Source: Parelaphostrongylus tenuis
Lineage: Eukaryota > Nematoda > Chromadorea > Rhabditida > Metastrongylidae
Length of the DNA: 64,000 nucleotides
Direction: 5' to 3'
Assembly (NCBI GenBank): GCA_019055375.1
Contig: JAHQIW010003622.1
Span: 186,001-250,000, forward strand
This document shows positions 23,209 through 33,985 of this stretch, piece by piece. The position numbers were made by a program, and so were the translations under genes. The first letter of the stretch is position 1, and every line of letters starts with the position of its first letter. The notes under the pieces are model-generated. The model made no database searches. It was given only the letters and a program-made list of their open reading frames with translations, and was not told the origin of the DNA.

Positions 23209-23307
23209 ATGTCGGACTACCTGCCACCTTCAAAGGGCCCTGTTGGGAGGGAAAACTCCTCTGTATATCGCAATACAACACCTTGTCTCACCTGCCAGCC
23301 ACGATGA
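23209..23307 (+). pseudogene. Exon-like segment B, left arm (32 codons, unknown)
   Basis: After an acceptor-like GCGTTTTCCAG, an ATG at 23209 opens a 32-codon frame starting MSDYLPPSKGPVGRENSSVY and ending at TGA 23305-23307. The right-arm copy (59006-59104) has the same start, length and stop. The first 20 residues are identical but the last 12 are divergent. The conserved part may be a first exon with a donor near CTCCTCTGTATAT. Function unknown. Confidence 0.3.
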
Positions 23308-25380
23308 AAAACTGAACGATTTGGGACAAGTTGATTTGTAATACCGATTGCATTGCTTCTTTTTCTTTATTTCAGTCTCACATTATTTATTTATTGCAAT
23401 CCTAAGATCTATCGTTTCGTGGTGATGGCTGTGTCTGGTGTCAAAATGTGATATTCGGGTGGTGGTGGGCTTCTAAGCAAAAGGTTCAAATTTTCCATTC
23501 ACGTGTTCAGCTAAATGTAAACCAGGGGAAGGAATCGACAATGTTACTTCAATAAAATAGATTCTAGATGGATTATTCTTTTCTAAGTTAAGGGACCGCC
23601 CACTGCTCTTAACCATAATGACGCCCTTGCATTAAAGTAATGAAGAAACACAAAACAACACTATTGGAAATCAAGGTTACCGCAACCCGTAACAAATGAT
23701 GAAATCATGGGTTGCGAAAGACAAAACCATACCTGAATACGCCCGTGGAACTCCGTGAAAGTTCTCTCTTGTTGTGCATTCATACAATGCGCCCCCGATC
23801 CTTTTGAAACATTAACGTTTGTGTCCTATGTCGAACCGCACCTGACAGTGACTTTGACGTAATTTCTCAAGAAAAGATATTTGTAGAGCGCCTTATAAAC
23901 TCAAATGAAACCTTTTCTTGTTGTCATTTGCTTTTGTTGCTCTTGCGACGAGTGGAACCTACAGGTGTGATATTCTCACTGATTGTTTGTTATAGTGAAA
24001 AGGAGCTCTTTTCTTGCATTTTTGTAAACAATTGGTAGCTCATCCAGTGCAGATGCCTTGAGTACAATGGTGGAGACGATCAATGAGAAGAGGCATCTTA
24101 TGAAAGTCTATCACTTTTTTGATGGGAGACTATTGCTGTTGAAGATGGGGTGTGGGTAATGAAGAGGCTCAAAACTGAACACTGTGCATTATCACTGACA
24201 AGCATTTGTTCTTTTCTAGTTGTTAATCGCTAGAGTAACTATCCTGTCAGATTTTGAGAGCGAGAATATCAGAGCTCCAAGATAAACGTCGCATTATCTC
24301 TTGTTCAAGTCACATAGCCCAATCAAATACTGAGAGCATATAATATCATATTGGGCGAGTGCCTTTTCCTCACTTATGCGATTATGTGTGCTAAAATGAT
24401 CGGAGAGTTATAAAAGAGCTTGGAGAACATATATATTAGAGAAGCAGGACTATATGAGATGGTATTTACAGCAATGAAAAGATCCTCAATAAAAACCGCT
24501 ATTGTGGCTAGTATGAGATTCATTGGTGTCACAGTGAGCACAGCGAAAAATCAGGAGGCGTAAATTCCGTAGCAAAACCGAAATCAGGCACTGTAGCGGA
24601 AGTGTTAAGATATACGGTAGAAATAACATCTGCGTCTTCATTTATCATTCCATACATTGTTTTTTTACTAATACTCTTCTGTATTCCGAAGCGTTGACTG
24701 ATACTCCATTTATGTCGAGAAGTTAAGAGCTTCGGAACGATCTCTTTTGAAATATATTTGACATATGAAATATCAACCCGAGTTGTTCAGTTAGATTCTT
24801 CGAAATGTTCTCACATCGAGAGTCACGGTATTTCGGTAGCAAAATATATATAAGCAGTTCATTTAAGATAAGATTCGATTTCATACGACGAGAATTACGG
24901 AATGTTGAACCTGATAAGAATAAAAGTGTTTCCTTTGCAGCCGAGAACGAAATCACCTGCATAGGCAGCTGCAAGTGATTTACACGAGTAGTACTCGTTT
25001 ATGTGACTTTCATGCAAAAGTCAGTATGGTAGGAACCCATAAACGGCGAACTCTCATGCTGAGTATGCACTAATACAGTTGAGCTGATTAAAAAGAGTAG
25101 ACAAATTTGGAAATAAAACAAGTTAAAACGCTTGCATTAATCATTTGCCAAAAAATGCTCTATCTTTTGGTTTTCACTGGGCATTATTGGAGGTGATCGA
25201 ATACAAATATGGTTTTTCTATTAGCCATCGATGTATCAGTTGAGTGCTACTGTTGCCCTTATGTTTTTCATGCATCATCATTCAAATTCAAGAGTATGCA
25301 ATCTGGGAGTAACGTAATTTCACTCTTCATTGGTTTGTTTAGGCATTAAATAGACACATATGTGAGCTTCGCACAAACTA
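23308..25380. other. Left-arm sequence without recognisable gene
   Basis: It is duplicated in the right arm (about 56920-59000) at the DNA level. The 83-codon minus frame at 24723-24974 is not kept open on the other side, so it is unlikely to be coding. Confidence 0.5.
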
Positions 25381-25381
25381 T

Positions 25382-25480
25382 TGACCACACGTGTGTGAGA
25401 ACTGTGGAGAGGCATTCATTGGTCTGAAAGAGTTGCGGAAACACAGCCGAATGCACAGCTCAAGAGCGCACCTTTGTGGG
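25382..25480 (+). pseudogene. C2H2 zinc-finger segment, left arm (broken)
   Basis: The frame gives CENCGEAFIGLKELRKHSRM then H: Cys-X2-Cys-X12-His-X3-His at 25394-25456, with the expected Phe and Leu in the hydrophobic positions. This is a single classical zinc finger of the type that binds DNA or RNA. A TGA at 25382-25384 closes the frame just upstream, where the right-arm copy reads GGA (Gly). The left copy is therefore disrupted. No second finger is visible nearby. Confidence 0.55.
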
Positions 25481-25509
25481 TATCTTACTTAGAGTTCTTT
25501 GTCAGTCTA

Positions 25510-25881
25510 TCAATAATTTTTTGGCACGAGAATATCATGAAACGGATAGCGGTAGAAAATTGTTTTCATTTGCAGCCAACTGGAACTCGGACACCTTGAT
25601 TGAAGCGAAATATAGTTGGCGCGAAAGCATAGCGGTTTCAGTTTTGTGATTTTCAAATCCTGATAATTAGTCTCGAAAGCATCTTTTTGATTGAAGTAAG
25701 AATCATTACAACGAACACACTTTTGTGAACGAGAAATAAGTTTGTTTTCCGTAGAAAAAAATCGGAGTGCCGGCATTTGGCGAGCTCTTGGAAAGCTTTT
25801 TCTGCATCGTTCTGATTGTGGGCCCTTTGCGCTGCAAGAAGCTAGCGAGATGCCTGAAAAAACCGTCGTCAATGAACGCAA
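25510..25881 (-). pseudogene. Conserved frame with CxxC, left arm (unknown)
   Basis: The two arms share a reading frame on this strand containing STENKLISRSQKCVRCNDSY and, further on, ETNYQDLKITKLKP and CFRANYISLQSRCPSSS. The copy at 56478-56801 keeps it in register. Near the N-terminal end the left copy has shifted frame relative to the right, which reads DAEKAFEELAKCRHPDFYST. An acceptor-like CTTCTTGCAG precedes it. CVRC followed by Y and spaced hydrophobics looks like a C2H2 finger that has lost its histidines; this is a weak impression. The product is unknown. Confidence 0.4.
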
Positions 25882-26104
25882 GGTCCGGCAATTATAGAGG
25901 ACGAGACATAATTTCGTTCCTCATTTTGTTAGATTTCTGAAAGGTTCGCTGTGCGGCATGTGGCTGTCGAGTGGCTGTAAAAAGCCGCCATAATTTTGTA
26001 CCAGCTTTCGTCGTCCTCTCAGTCTGCTCCAAATGGTGGCAGAGACTAGCCTGATCGACGATGAATTTTTTTGAGCATGTCAGAAAGTCTTAAGAGTATT
26101 GTAT

Positions 26105-26128
26105 TTTTATTACTATTTGAGCCAACTT
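26105..26128 (+). repeat. TIR remnant beside kinase copy A
   Basis: CTATTTGAGCCAACTTG matches the end of the TIR/foldback family seen at 10.39, 15.57 and 53.17 kb. The mirrored copy is at 56183-56207 in the right arm, with one base missing in GAGC-CAAC. It lies directly upstream of the kinase unit in both arms. Confidence 0.7.
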
Positions 26129-26138
26129 GAAAAGTTTG

Positions 26139-27104
26139 AGTCTCAAGTGGGCGTCTTTCAAGTAAACCCGAATAAGCATTTTCAAAGTAATATCCGATTT
26201 CTTTCTTCATACCATGGACTACAGGAAGATAAGACGCTAAAGAAAATTGGAGAAGGTCTCTTCACTAATATTACTTTTGATAGCGTGAAATTCAGAGATT
26301 CAGAATGATAAAGTGGCGAAACTGAGATATAATTGAAGATTAGGCTCTCACGTTGAGACCTTCAAAGTTTTTGCCCAACATGCTCACGGGAGAGCTAAAA
26401 GTCGCAAGTTCAATTGATAGAGTAGTATTCAAGTGGCCATGAAGATGGTAAATCTCCGAATAGTCAGAAGTCTTCCGCAACAAATTACCTCCGAGAAAAA
26501 TCCAATTCTGGAAGCGTCTCGACTGCCCTCACCTTGTCAAAATTCTCGGCCATTACGAGGGAATGCACCACGTCTTTTACACTATTGAGTATGCACGAGG
26601 AGGTAAGATGGTAGGCCTGCTTCCTGGAAATTATTAATACAATATTACTTACCTTATAATATTGAATTAATTGCAATCAAATAAAGTGTTTTACGGCTTC
26701 AAATAGTTGTTTCAATACTCCTAAATATCTCATTGACCAAACAAGTATTGGAAACGTGGAACAAGCAGTGATTTTCTATATCTTGGCTTTTTGAGTAAAT
26801 CAAATACAATTCCTTCTACTGAATGAGACAACGAAATCGACCTTCGATAGCATATGGTGGCATTTATCAACATTCAGGTTAACAGACATCAAGAAGTTCT
26901 ACATCAAGTAGCGAAAGACATAAAAGTATTATATCCGATATCAAATGAGAGAAATTTGGATTTTTGACAAAGTGTTTACTAACCAGACATACCTTGTTTG
27001 TGTATTTCAGCTTTGATACCTTCAAATGAACGGACCAGTGAAGGAATATCAAGCTATGATCTGGGTTTCCCAGGTCATTTCGGCAATGTATCACATGCAT
27101 AGGT
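26139..27104 (+). pseudogene. TSSK-like Ser/Thr protein kinase, copy A (broken)
   Basis: This is the N-lobe and linker of a protein kinase resembling testis-specific serine kinases. A possible glycine-loop exon reads TLKKIGEGLFTN (26236 onwards). The main exon, 26433-26610, holds VAMK (the ATP-binding lysine), RKIQFWKRLDCPHLVKILGH and FYTIEYARGG (hinge). A frameshift separates VAMK from the rest. The second exon, 27011-27103, follows TATTTCAG and reads YLQMNGPVKEYQAMIWVSQV, with a TGA at its second codon (27014-27016). The following donor is degraded, and the exon with HRD/DFG is missing. The copy sits in the left arm and joins duplicated flanking sequence at about 27110. The protein would have no activity. 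Confidence 0.8.
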
Positions 27105-27492
27105 CAGGTAGTCTTGGGAGTATCATCTTAGATTATTGCTTCTCATGACTCTGACAAGGTTTATATAAAGAGAGTTAATTTTTATTACTTGTTGAAGTGC
27201 ATCTTCTTTACAAATCTTTCCGAGCCACCGCTGACTCTACGTTCGTCAGCAGTTTCTGGGCCAAATGTGTTGCTGATGTTGTTAGTTCCTCTGCTGCCTT
27301 CCGACCAATTCTAAATTTACTGTCTGAAACCGCCATAACTTCTGCATCAACCTCTCCATGGTCTAAAATACATATGGAGTAAATATCACGTTATTAGCAG
27401 CGAAACGAAAAGTAAGAAACGCCTGTTAAAGTAAAACACACGTAATTATTTTTATTTCGAAATTATCTCATACTCACGCCACGTTTCAACAA
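27105..27492 (+). other. Left-arm flank beyond the kinase
   Basis: It matches the reverse complement of about 52746-53125. The plus frame at 27197-27382 (61 codons) is mirrored by a minus-strand region where the frame is not obviously kept. There is nothing else to annotate. Its value is as a marker: in the right arm this sequence begins just outside the TIR near 53130. Confidence 0.55.
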
Positions 27493-28600
27493 TATTTTTC
27501 AATATTTTTCCAAAGTGAAATCCCACGTTTTTTCTTCATTTGATGGACCACTGGAAGATTAGTCGCTAAAGAGGGTTGAATAAGGTCCTTTCCCTTCACT
27601 AGTAATATTTTCAGTAGCGTGAAATTCAAAAATTCAGTATGACAAAGTGATAAAGGCGAAACTGAAATATATCCAAAGATTATGCATTTACACTGAAGCT
27701 TTTTAGGCTTTTGTCTAACATGCTCAAGGGTTAGAAGTCACAAATTTATTCGATGCAGTAGCATTCAGGTTGTCATTAAGATGATAGACCTCCGAAAAAT
27801 GGAAGAAGCTTTTCGAAACAAGTTCCTTCCGAGAGAAATCCAATGTTGGAAGCGTTCCAACCACCCTCACCTTGTCAAAATTCTCGGACATTACGAGACT
27901 ATGCACAGCGTGTTTTTCACTATGGAGTATGCACGAGGAGGGAGACATGGTAGACCTGTTTTTCAGAAATTGATAAAAAATCAATACTAATTTTTGTGCT
28001 AATGAATTAGAGGCAGATAAAATGCCTCACAGTCCTGAATGGTCCTTTCATTACTCCTAAATATCTTATTGTGCCAGTCAGTATAGAAAACGTGGAACAA
28101 GCATTTTTTTTCATTTCTTGGCTTTTTCTGAGTTAATCAAATACAAATCGTTCTGTTGATTTACACAACGAAGTTAGCATTCTATAGCATCTAATCACCA
28201 TTAAGGTTGATACACATTAAGATGACTTACATCAGGTAGCGAATGACATAATAGTATTTTGCACACATCAAATGAAAGGTGTTTGGATATTCGACAAAAT
28301 CATTACTAACCAGTCACACCTTGTTCGTCTTTTTTCAGCCTCATTACCTTGAGAAGAACGGACCAGTGAAGGAATAGCAAGCCATGATTTGGGTGTCCCA
28401 AGTCATTTCGGCGGTAAACTACATGCATGCCGTAAGGAGCACTGTGCTATGCATATAAATATAAATAAATATATATATTCGAATATAAAAATATAACTCA
28501 GAGAGAAATCTTGCATCGTGACTTCAAATTAGAGCACATAGCTTTTTTCCCCGATGAAGGAAGCATAATCAAGATCGGCGACTTTGGCTTTGCTCGAAGA
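27493..28600 (+). pseudogene. TSSK-like Ser/Thr protein kinase, copy B (nearly complete N-lobe to DFG)
   Basis: This is the best-preserved kinase copy in exon structure. Exon 1, 27769-27949, begins VVIKMIDLRKMEEAFRNKF and includes LPREIQCWKR (the PRE glutamate of helix C) and FFTMEYARGG (hinge). Exon 2, 28339-28431, follows TTTTTCAG, reads HYLEKNGPVKE then QAMIWVSQVISAVNYMH, and ends at a GTAAGG donor. Exon 3, 28502-28600, follows an ACTCAG acceptor, reads REILHRDFKLEH (catalytic loop HRD) and IIKIGDFGFARR (DFG), and ends at GTAAGT. Lesions are one extra base at the end of exon 1 relative to copy C and a TAG codon at 28375-28377. The activation segment and C-lobe after DFG were not found. It lies directly right of the left arm and has no TIR of its own. 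Confidence 0.82.
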
Positions 28601-28911
28601 GTAAGTTTTTCTCTCTTTCTAAGGATACCCTGATAAATCGACTATCTCAGCACTCTTGCTACAATACTCAAAGTTTCGCTGTCCCCACTGTGACTCCAGT
28701 GGATGCCACACGGCCATTGCAAGGTATCGTGTGCTCTCACCTCTTTGATTGTAAGTTCTGTGTGTGCGGGAAAAAAATTTCTGCTCAACTCTTGACTTTT
28801 GTATGCTTTACAATTTTCAGTACATTCTGCGTAATTTTTATACATAACTTCCATGTACGAGAGAAAAACACTTTCCCACTATGCATTCATATGCTGGGTG
28901 CTTCTAATAGG

Positions 28912-28947
<36 letters not shown>

Positions 28948-30639
28948 CTGCAAAAAACTTTGCATTGTGTATTCTTCAGTTCTAGTCTCCTTTGATCCCA
29001 CACAATACTCATAATAATTACAGCGATTCAATTTTAGAAACAACGAATTGCATATCAAAAATGGGTCTAAACAATGCAATGTACGAAAGGTCGTACAGAA
29101 GTAGGCATTTTTTCATCTCTCCAGTGGTCACGCACTATACGTTGGGCAAGAGCTTCAAGCCCAATGACCCCTTACCGAAAACAAGAAACTTGGCTAAAAA
29201 TTAAAATATAACAATATGATACCTCTCCCTACCCCCTCCCCCGCCAATCCCCCTCCGGTGTAAACGTAGGCTAACATCTACGTTAGATAAGGTACTGGCT
29301 GATAGCGAAGGGTCAGGTAAAAAGTTTCTGCCCATCAAGATAAAGCACCGGAAAGAAAAGAACTTTCATAACCTTCATGCCATCCATTCTCGTAACCTCT
29401 CTGAGACACCTATAGGTGTCACTCGTCGGGTTATAGGTAGATTAGAGCAAAATCAAATGTACTTTGTCTTGGACAGTGCAGTCTAGTATTGTCGCCACCA
29501 ATTTTTTTTACGCAGCGCGCGTAATTACTATGCATGAAGCCAAGCTGTGATTGCACATGGAATAACATGTATTAATTTTGGATCTGTAACTAAGGCCACA
29601 CTATCATAAGCACAGAGAAGGGAAGAATTAGCTTTTTGGGTATAGGTATCTTAATATCTAACAAATGTCTAGACATTCATAAAAACACGAGTCATATGCT
29701 AACATGCCAGTTGCAAAAAATCACAGGTCTATTAGAGTAATTGTATTCATCACTGTAGCAAACTGGAAGCCATACTGCGAGAAGCGTCCTCATGCTCAAA
29801 TTGTGGAGGCTCAAAGGTAGTGTGAAAACTTCTATATTATTCCAATGAAAGTCCATGTAGACTTAGTCTACGATTTTCACTCATAAAGAAAGGCGATAAG
29901 GATTAGCATAAAATTGTTAAGAGCAAGAAATTATGCTTGAAAATTGGACAATAATCTTAGCAACCAATATTTCACACTTTTCAGGTGTGCTGATAAAAAA
30001 GGCAAATCGGAATAATACATGGTTGTTATCTGTGGTAACTATCAAATGTTTTACTTCAGCTCACTAAACATATATAAATTACGGAAAAAAATCTCTCAAT
30101 TTTTCTTGGGACACTCAACAGTAAAAAAATACCCCCCCCCCCAAACAAATTAATTTGATCAACTGAGCATAATCACGTTTTGTCACACCGTTGATTACTA
30201 CAATAAACAAAATGTTCATAAGGAATTCTCAAAATTTACCCCCTTTTTCCTCTATCCATTTTAGAAATCATGTTCATTGCAACAGAGTGCTCTGAAAGGA
30301 ATGAATAAAGCACAGAGTAAAGCAAAGTATGCATATGCACATATATACATTTATAAATGAATAAAAATGTATAAGAAAGTAAATATATATGGGGTGCGAG
30401 AAAGTTCTGTAAATTTTATAAGAGATTTCATTAGTAAAAGAATACTGCTGTTAGAAATGAATTCATTCAATTGAAGGAGTGCTTATGTTCATTGAATTAA
30501 CAGTAATAGCAATAAGCAGGAAAGTTTGTTAGAAATGGTCTGCAATGTTCCGTCTAGACCCTTTTCCATGCACTCTCTTGCGGTCATCTGAGAATGCCCT
30601 AATCTATCTTCAAACCTGCGAGGTGATCCGCGATAACAG
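28601..30639. other. No recognisable gene; simple repeats
   Basis: It holds a TA tract at 28914-28942, a C-rich run near 29228-29256 and a run of nine C at 30133-30141. GC-richer sequence at 29230-29430 gives no convincing frame. The 70-101 codon frames near 28.7 kb run through the TA tract and are artefacts. I found no further kinase exon here despite looking for the APE-region motif. Confidence 0.45.
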
Positions 30640-30650
30640 TATCACCTGTA

Positions 30651-31025
30651 TCACCTGTCGTCCTGCTGATCGTCGAGTGATTCGAGCGGATACCAGCAAT
30701 TCTTCCACTTTTCCCTATCGCGTGCAAGAGTAGCCCAGTGGGTCCTGCTCGTGCTAGAGGTTCGCTGAGCATCATATCTTTCTTCTATCGCTTTCGTGAA
30801 GAAATTGGGCCAGTGGGTCAATGGTCTTCCTTTAGAGCGCTTGGCGTCCCGAGGAATCCAGTCGGTAACGGCTCTCGTCAATCGGTTGTCGTTGAAGTGC
30901 ATCATGTGTTCCGCCCACCTTATTTTTGGTATCCTGATATGTAGAACAGCATCTCTGATTTTCGATCGTTGACGTACGTCGGCCTTTCTCTCATTTGCGA
31001 GATAAGGGATACTCCTAGCGTCCAC
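30651..31025 (-). pseudogene. RTE C-terminal domain
   Basis: This 124-codon frame carries the conserved C-terminal block of this RTE lineage: RQRSKIRDAVLH, IRWAEHMMHFNDNRLTRAVT, WIPRDAKRSKGRP and LARDREKWKNCWYPLESLD. Related C-termini at 62720-63000 and 43354-43437 share the KIRDA, PRD.KR, GRP.T.W and DREK motifs. The role is probably nucleic-acid binding during integration (inference). The ATG at 31025 is not the true start; the frame is the remains of the single long ORF. Confidence 0.88.
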
Positions 31026-31259
31026 TTTTCCTCTGCGATTTCGACAACGCCAAGTGATTTTTCATCCTACTTTCGTAGCGACGAAGTTTCTGCTGCATAG
31101 GTTATGGCAGGAATAATTGTCGAGTGGGAAAGGTAGGCGCGGAGTCGGATGTTCTTTGTCCTCTTCACTACATCTCCGATGCTCTTCAGCGTTCCCCAAG
31201 CCGCTCGCTTCCTCCTGCTCAACTCTGAAGTAGGTCGTTCATCACATTGATTTCACGAC

Positions 31260-32620
31260 CTAGATAGACGTAACTAGAGCATTCGGAGATTGCCGTTCCG
31301 TTGAGCGTGTATGGGGCATTCGGAAACCCATCCGTTTCACATGAATATCGTTTTTGTTAGATTTAGTTGAAACTTCAATCTTTCCACAGGCTTTATCAAA
31401 ATCGGTCAACATTCGTTCCGCTTGGCCGATGTTTGGTGTTATGAGAACGATATCGTTAGTGAAGCAAAAATGGTTTAATTGTCGACCGTCATTTTTCACT
31501 CCTATGTCGCCACACTCTGATGCTCGCAAAACGTTCAGCAGGGTGGCAGTGAGTAGATTTGGAGAATTGTATCGCCTTGTCGAACCCCTCTTCTTACGTC
31601 AATGTTGATGCAGTTGTAAAATGGAAATATTTTGTGATGAAATCTTTATAAAGCTCATGAAGGATCACTATATACCGAGTAGGGACGCCCTAGTTATCCA
31701 AACCTCTATAACCGCTTCTGTTTCCACTGTATCAAAGGCCTTCTTTAGATCGATGGAAGTGAGTCAGAGTGGTTGTTTGTACTCTCGTGAAACTTCAGTG
31801 ACGTCTTGTAATCGTGTGGATGTGGTCTATGGTACCAAATCCTTTTTGGAACCTTGCTTGTTCGCATGACTGTCCTTCGTCCAGTGTTCTGTCGATCCTG
31901 TTTAGGATGAATCGAGTAAAGAGTTTATAGACAACGGACAACAAGCAGATTGGGCGATAATTGCCTATGTCGTGAAGGTCTCCCTTTTTGAACAATAATA
32001 CGGTCTTGCTGGTTTTCCACTGAATAGGGACCTTGCATTCCGAAAGGTAGCGAGTGAAGAGCTGAGCCAGGGTGTTGATGAGAACCGGCGGCAGGTTCTT
32101 CACGTGTTCTGGTCTAATCCTGTCTGGACCGGGTGTTGTTCTGTTTTTCACCGACGATATAGCATGTCGGATTTCGGAAGGAAGGACCGGTGGAACGACA
32201 TATTCGTCCTCTTTCAATTTATATGACGGTAAGAGAACATGGCTAGCGAAGAGATCCGAGTAGTATTGGTGGATGATTTTCTCCATAGCCCTTCTGGAAG
32301 CTGTAAGTGTCCCGTCAGGGTATCGGAGTGCAATCATCTTGGTCTTATAGTTGGCGAAGCCTCGCTGGGCTTTGCGAATGCCCTTTCCAGCTTCTGCAGC
32401 TTCTGCCATAACTGCTGCTCTTCTCTCTTTGAGGTCTTCTTTTATCGCTTCTCTGCAGCGTTTCGCAAGTTCGAGACGTAAGGTTTCGGTTGCCTGTAGC
32501 TCGTGCGATTCCACGTTGACGTATCAGCTCGAGTGTCCGCGGAGACAAGAGTCTCTTCGTGACCTTAGGACTCTCGGCTTTCATAGCGCTAACGTGAAGA
32601 TATTCAACAAGTCGATCGTA
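31260..32620 (-). pseudogene. RTE reverse transcriptase domain, frameshifted
   Basis: A linker helix region (LSPRTLELIRQRGIARATGN) leads, after a frameshift near 32520, into 239 open codons. These include SSVKNRTTPGPDRIRPEHVK, FKKGDLHDIGNYRPICLLSV and RTLDEGQSCEQARFQKGFGT, typical reverse transcriptase motifs 0-2. After the stop at about 31795, other frames carry SIDLKKAFDTVETEAV (motif A, with the first catalytic Asp) near 31750. HFCFTNDIVLITPNIGQAER near 31460 stands where RTE proteins have FADD, so the first Asp of the motif C pair is Asn here. Frameshifts plus this substitution mean no activity. Confidence 0.9.
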
Positions 32621-32699
32621 TTCTTCGTCGATGTTGTCGACAACGGTATCTTTCCCAAGAGCCGACTAATGATGTGAATACATCCCAGTTTATGGTAGT

Positions 32700-33482
32700 T
32701 CTGGGACTTCGCTGTTTGAATTTAGCGGCTTTCTCTCCTCTCCTCGAAAAACGGAACGTTGCGCGAAAGAGGCGATGGTCTGATCCCGTGTAGAACTTAG
32801 GAACAACAGCGACATCGGTCAGGCAAAACCTTCGATTTACTAAGATGTGATCTATTTCGTTATGGTACTCTCCATTGGGAGACTCACACGTCCATCGCTG
32901 AGAAAGAGGCTTTTGGAATTGCGAGTTGCCATGGATGGTTTAGGTCGTCATGATAAACTCAGATAGCCTCTCACTCTGTTCTTTCCACTCTAGTCCGTGG
33001 GTCCCTATGTGACGTTCTTCAGAAGTTCTTCTAGGTCCAATTTTTGCGTTAAAATCTCCACGAATGACCTTGAAGAATGTATGATCTTCTCTGGAGAGTT
33101 TTTCGAGGTCCATATAAAACGCTTCGACTTCGTCTTCGTCATAGCTTGATGTTGGTGCGTAAGCAACGAAGATGGTCAAAGCCGGCATAGAACCACGCCT
33201 TTTCAACCGTAATCGCCCGATACGGGTTGTTAGTTGTTCAAACAAATCAATGTTCGCGGTCAAATTCGATCTGACGAATACGCCAACGCCGCTGACACCT
33301 CTGCGATCGCATGTACCAAGGAACAGTTCTTCTCCGGTGTCATAAACAGCGTGAAAAGGATGGCGCCTTCTCGTCTCAGCCAGGCCAATGACGTCGTACC
33401 TCATTCTTCTTGCTTGAATCAATAGATCTTCTACAGCGGATTGGTGAGCAAGGGTTCTTGCGTTGTAGGTACAGATCGTCAT
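32700..33482 (-). pseudogene. RTE endonuclease domain
   Basis: The endonuclease nicks target DNA to start integration. From ATG at 33482 the frame reads TICTYNARTL (N-terminal Asn block), LAETRRRHP (the catalytic Glu block, ...E.R), [16 protein letters not shown] and GDFNAKIG (Asp/Asn block). A TAA at 32940-32942 interrupts it. The same frame continues with EIDHILVNRRF and GSDHRLFR, the Asp-His catalytic end. Every expected exonuclease/endonuclease/phosphatase motif is thus visible, with a single nonsense codon. The endonuclease is the least damaged part of the element. Confidence 0.88.
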
Positions 33483-33985
33483 TTTAATCCGCTTCGATCT
33501 TGGCGGCCTAGTTTGGTTCTGAGATTTGGCAGCCTCTCCGCACTCGTCCTACCTGGCGCTGCTGTACCAGGGGCTCTTTTGGTGTCAGGGAATGAGTCCC
33601 ATAGTTGTTACTGTTTTTAGTATTTTGTACCCAACGAATTGCTTGCCAGGCTCCAAACATGGGGTTGAGTACTCACGAGGAGCTTTTCATCTTTCGCGAA
33701 GGAGCGGGAAGGAGCTTATTTATTGGCAGGTGACTCCTAACCGCCTCCCATGTACTTCCCAGCTTCTTGATTGCAGGCTTTTGGCCAACTTGAGTTTTAG
33801 AAATAGAGTTTTGTCAAAGCGACGTTACAGAAGCAGGGAGCCCGCCCCCTGAATCCACCTGTATCTCTGGGAAGCACACGATCGCTTTTGGTTCGCGTTT
33901 ATTCCCCTATCCACCACCTGGAGACGCGCCTATTGCCCTCGCGACTAACCGGGAGGGATCCTCCAAAAAGGGAGGTCCGTGGGCG

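Larger units (their letters stand above)
21719..27492 (+). repeat. Large inverted duplication, left arm
   Basis: The reverse complement of 52746-60603 follows this arm over its length. It begins at TTTTGAGTAAAGAACAG (right: TTTTGAGCAAAGAACAG) and ends at CACGTTTCAACAAT (right: ATTGTTGAAACGTGG). Sampled blocks look roughly 85-95% identical. The arm is about 2 kb shorter than the right one because sequence equivalent to about 53125-55205 is missing after 27104. It carries kinase copy A, a zinc-finger segment and short conserved frames. Confidence 0.9.
30640..33985 (-). mobile_element. RTE-clade non-LTR retrotransposon, near full length, dead
   Basis: The element reads right to left: 5' leader (33985-33483), AP-type endonuclease, reverse transcriptase, C-terminal domain, and a short 3' tail with the repeated unit GTGATACAG at about 30640-30660. 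Total length is about 3.3 kb, usual for RTE. It would mobilise by target-primed reverse transcription, but stops, frameshifts and a mutated active site make this copy inert. There is no poly(A); RTE elements typically end in short simple repeats, as here. The three coding sections are listed separately. Confidence 0.9.

Noticed and set aside
28690..29079. 101- and 66-codon frames near 28.9 kb
   Set aside because: Both run through a TA dinucleotide tract that reads as repeated Ile-Tyr on either strand.
30738..33852. Several plus-strand frames of 60-108 codons
   Set aside because: They are antisense shadows of the RTE element, whose minus-strand motifs are unambiguous.
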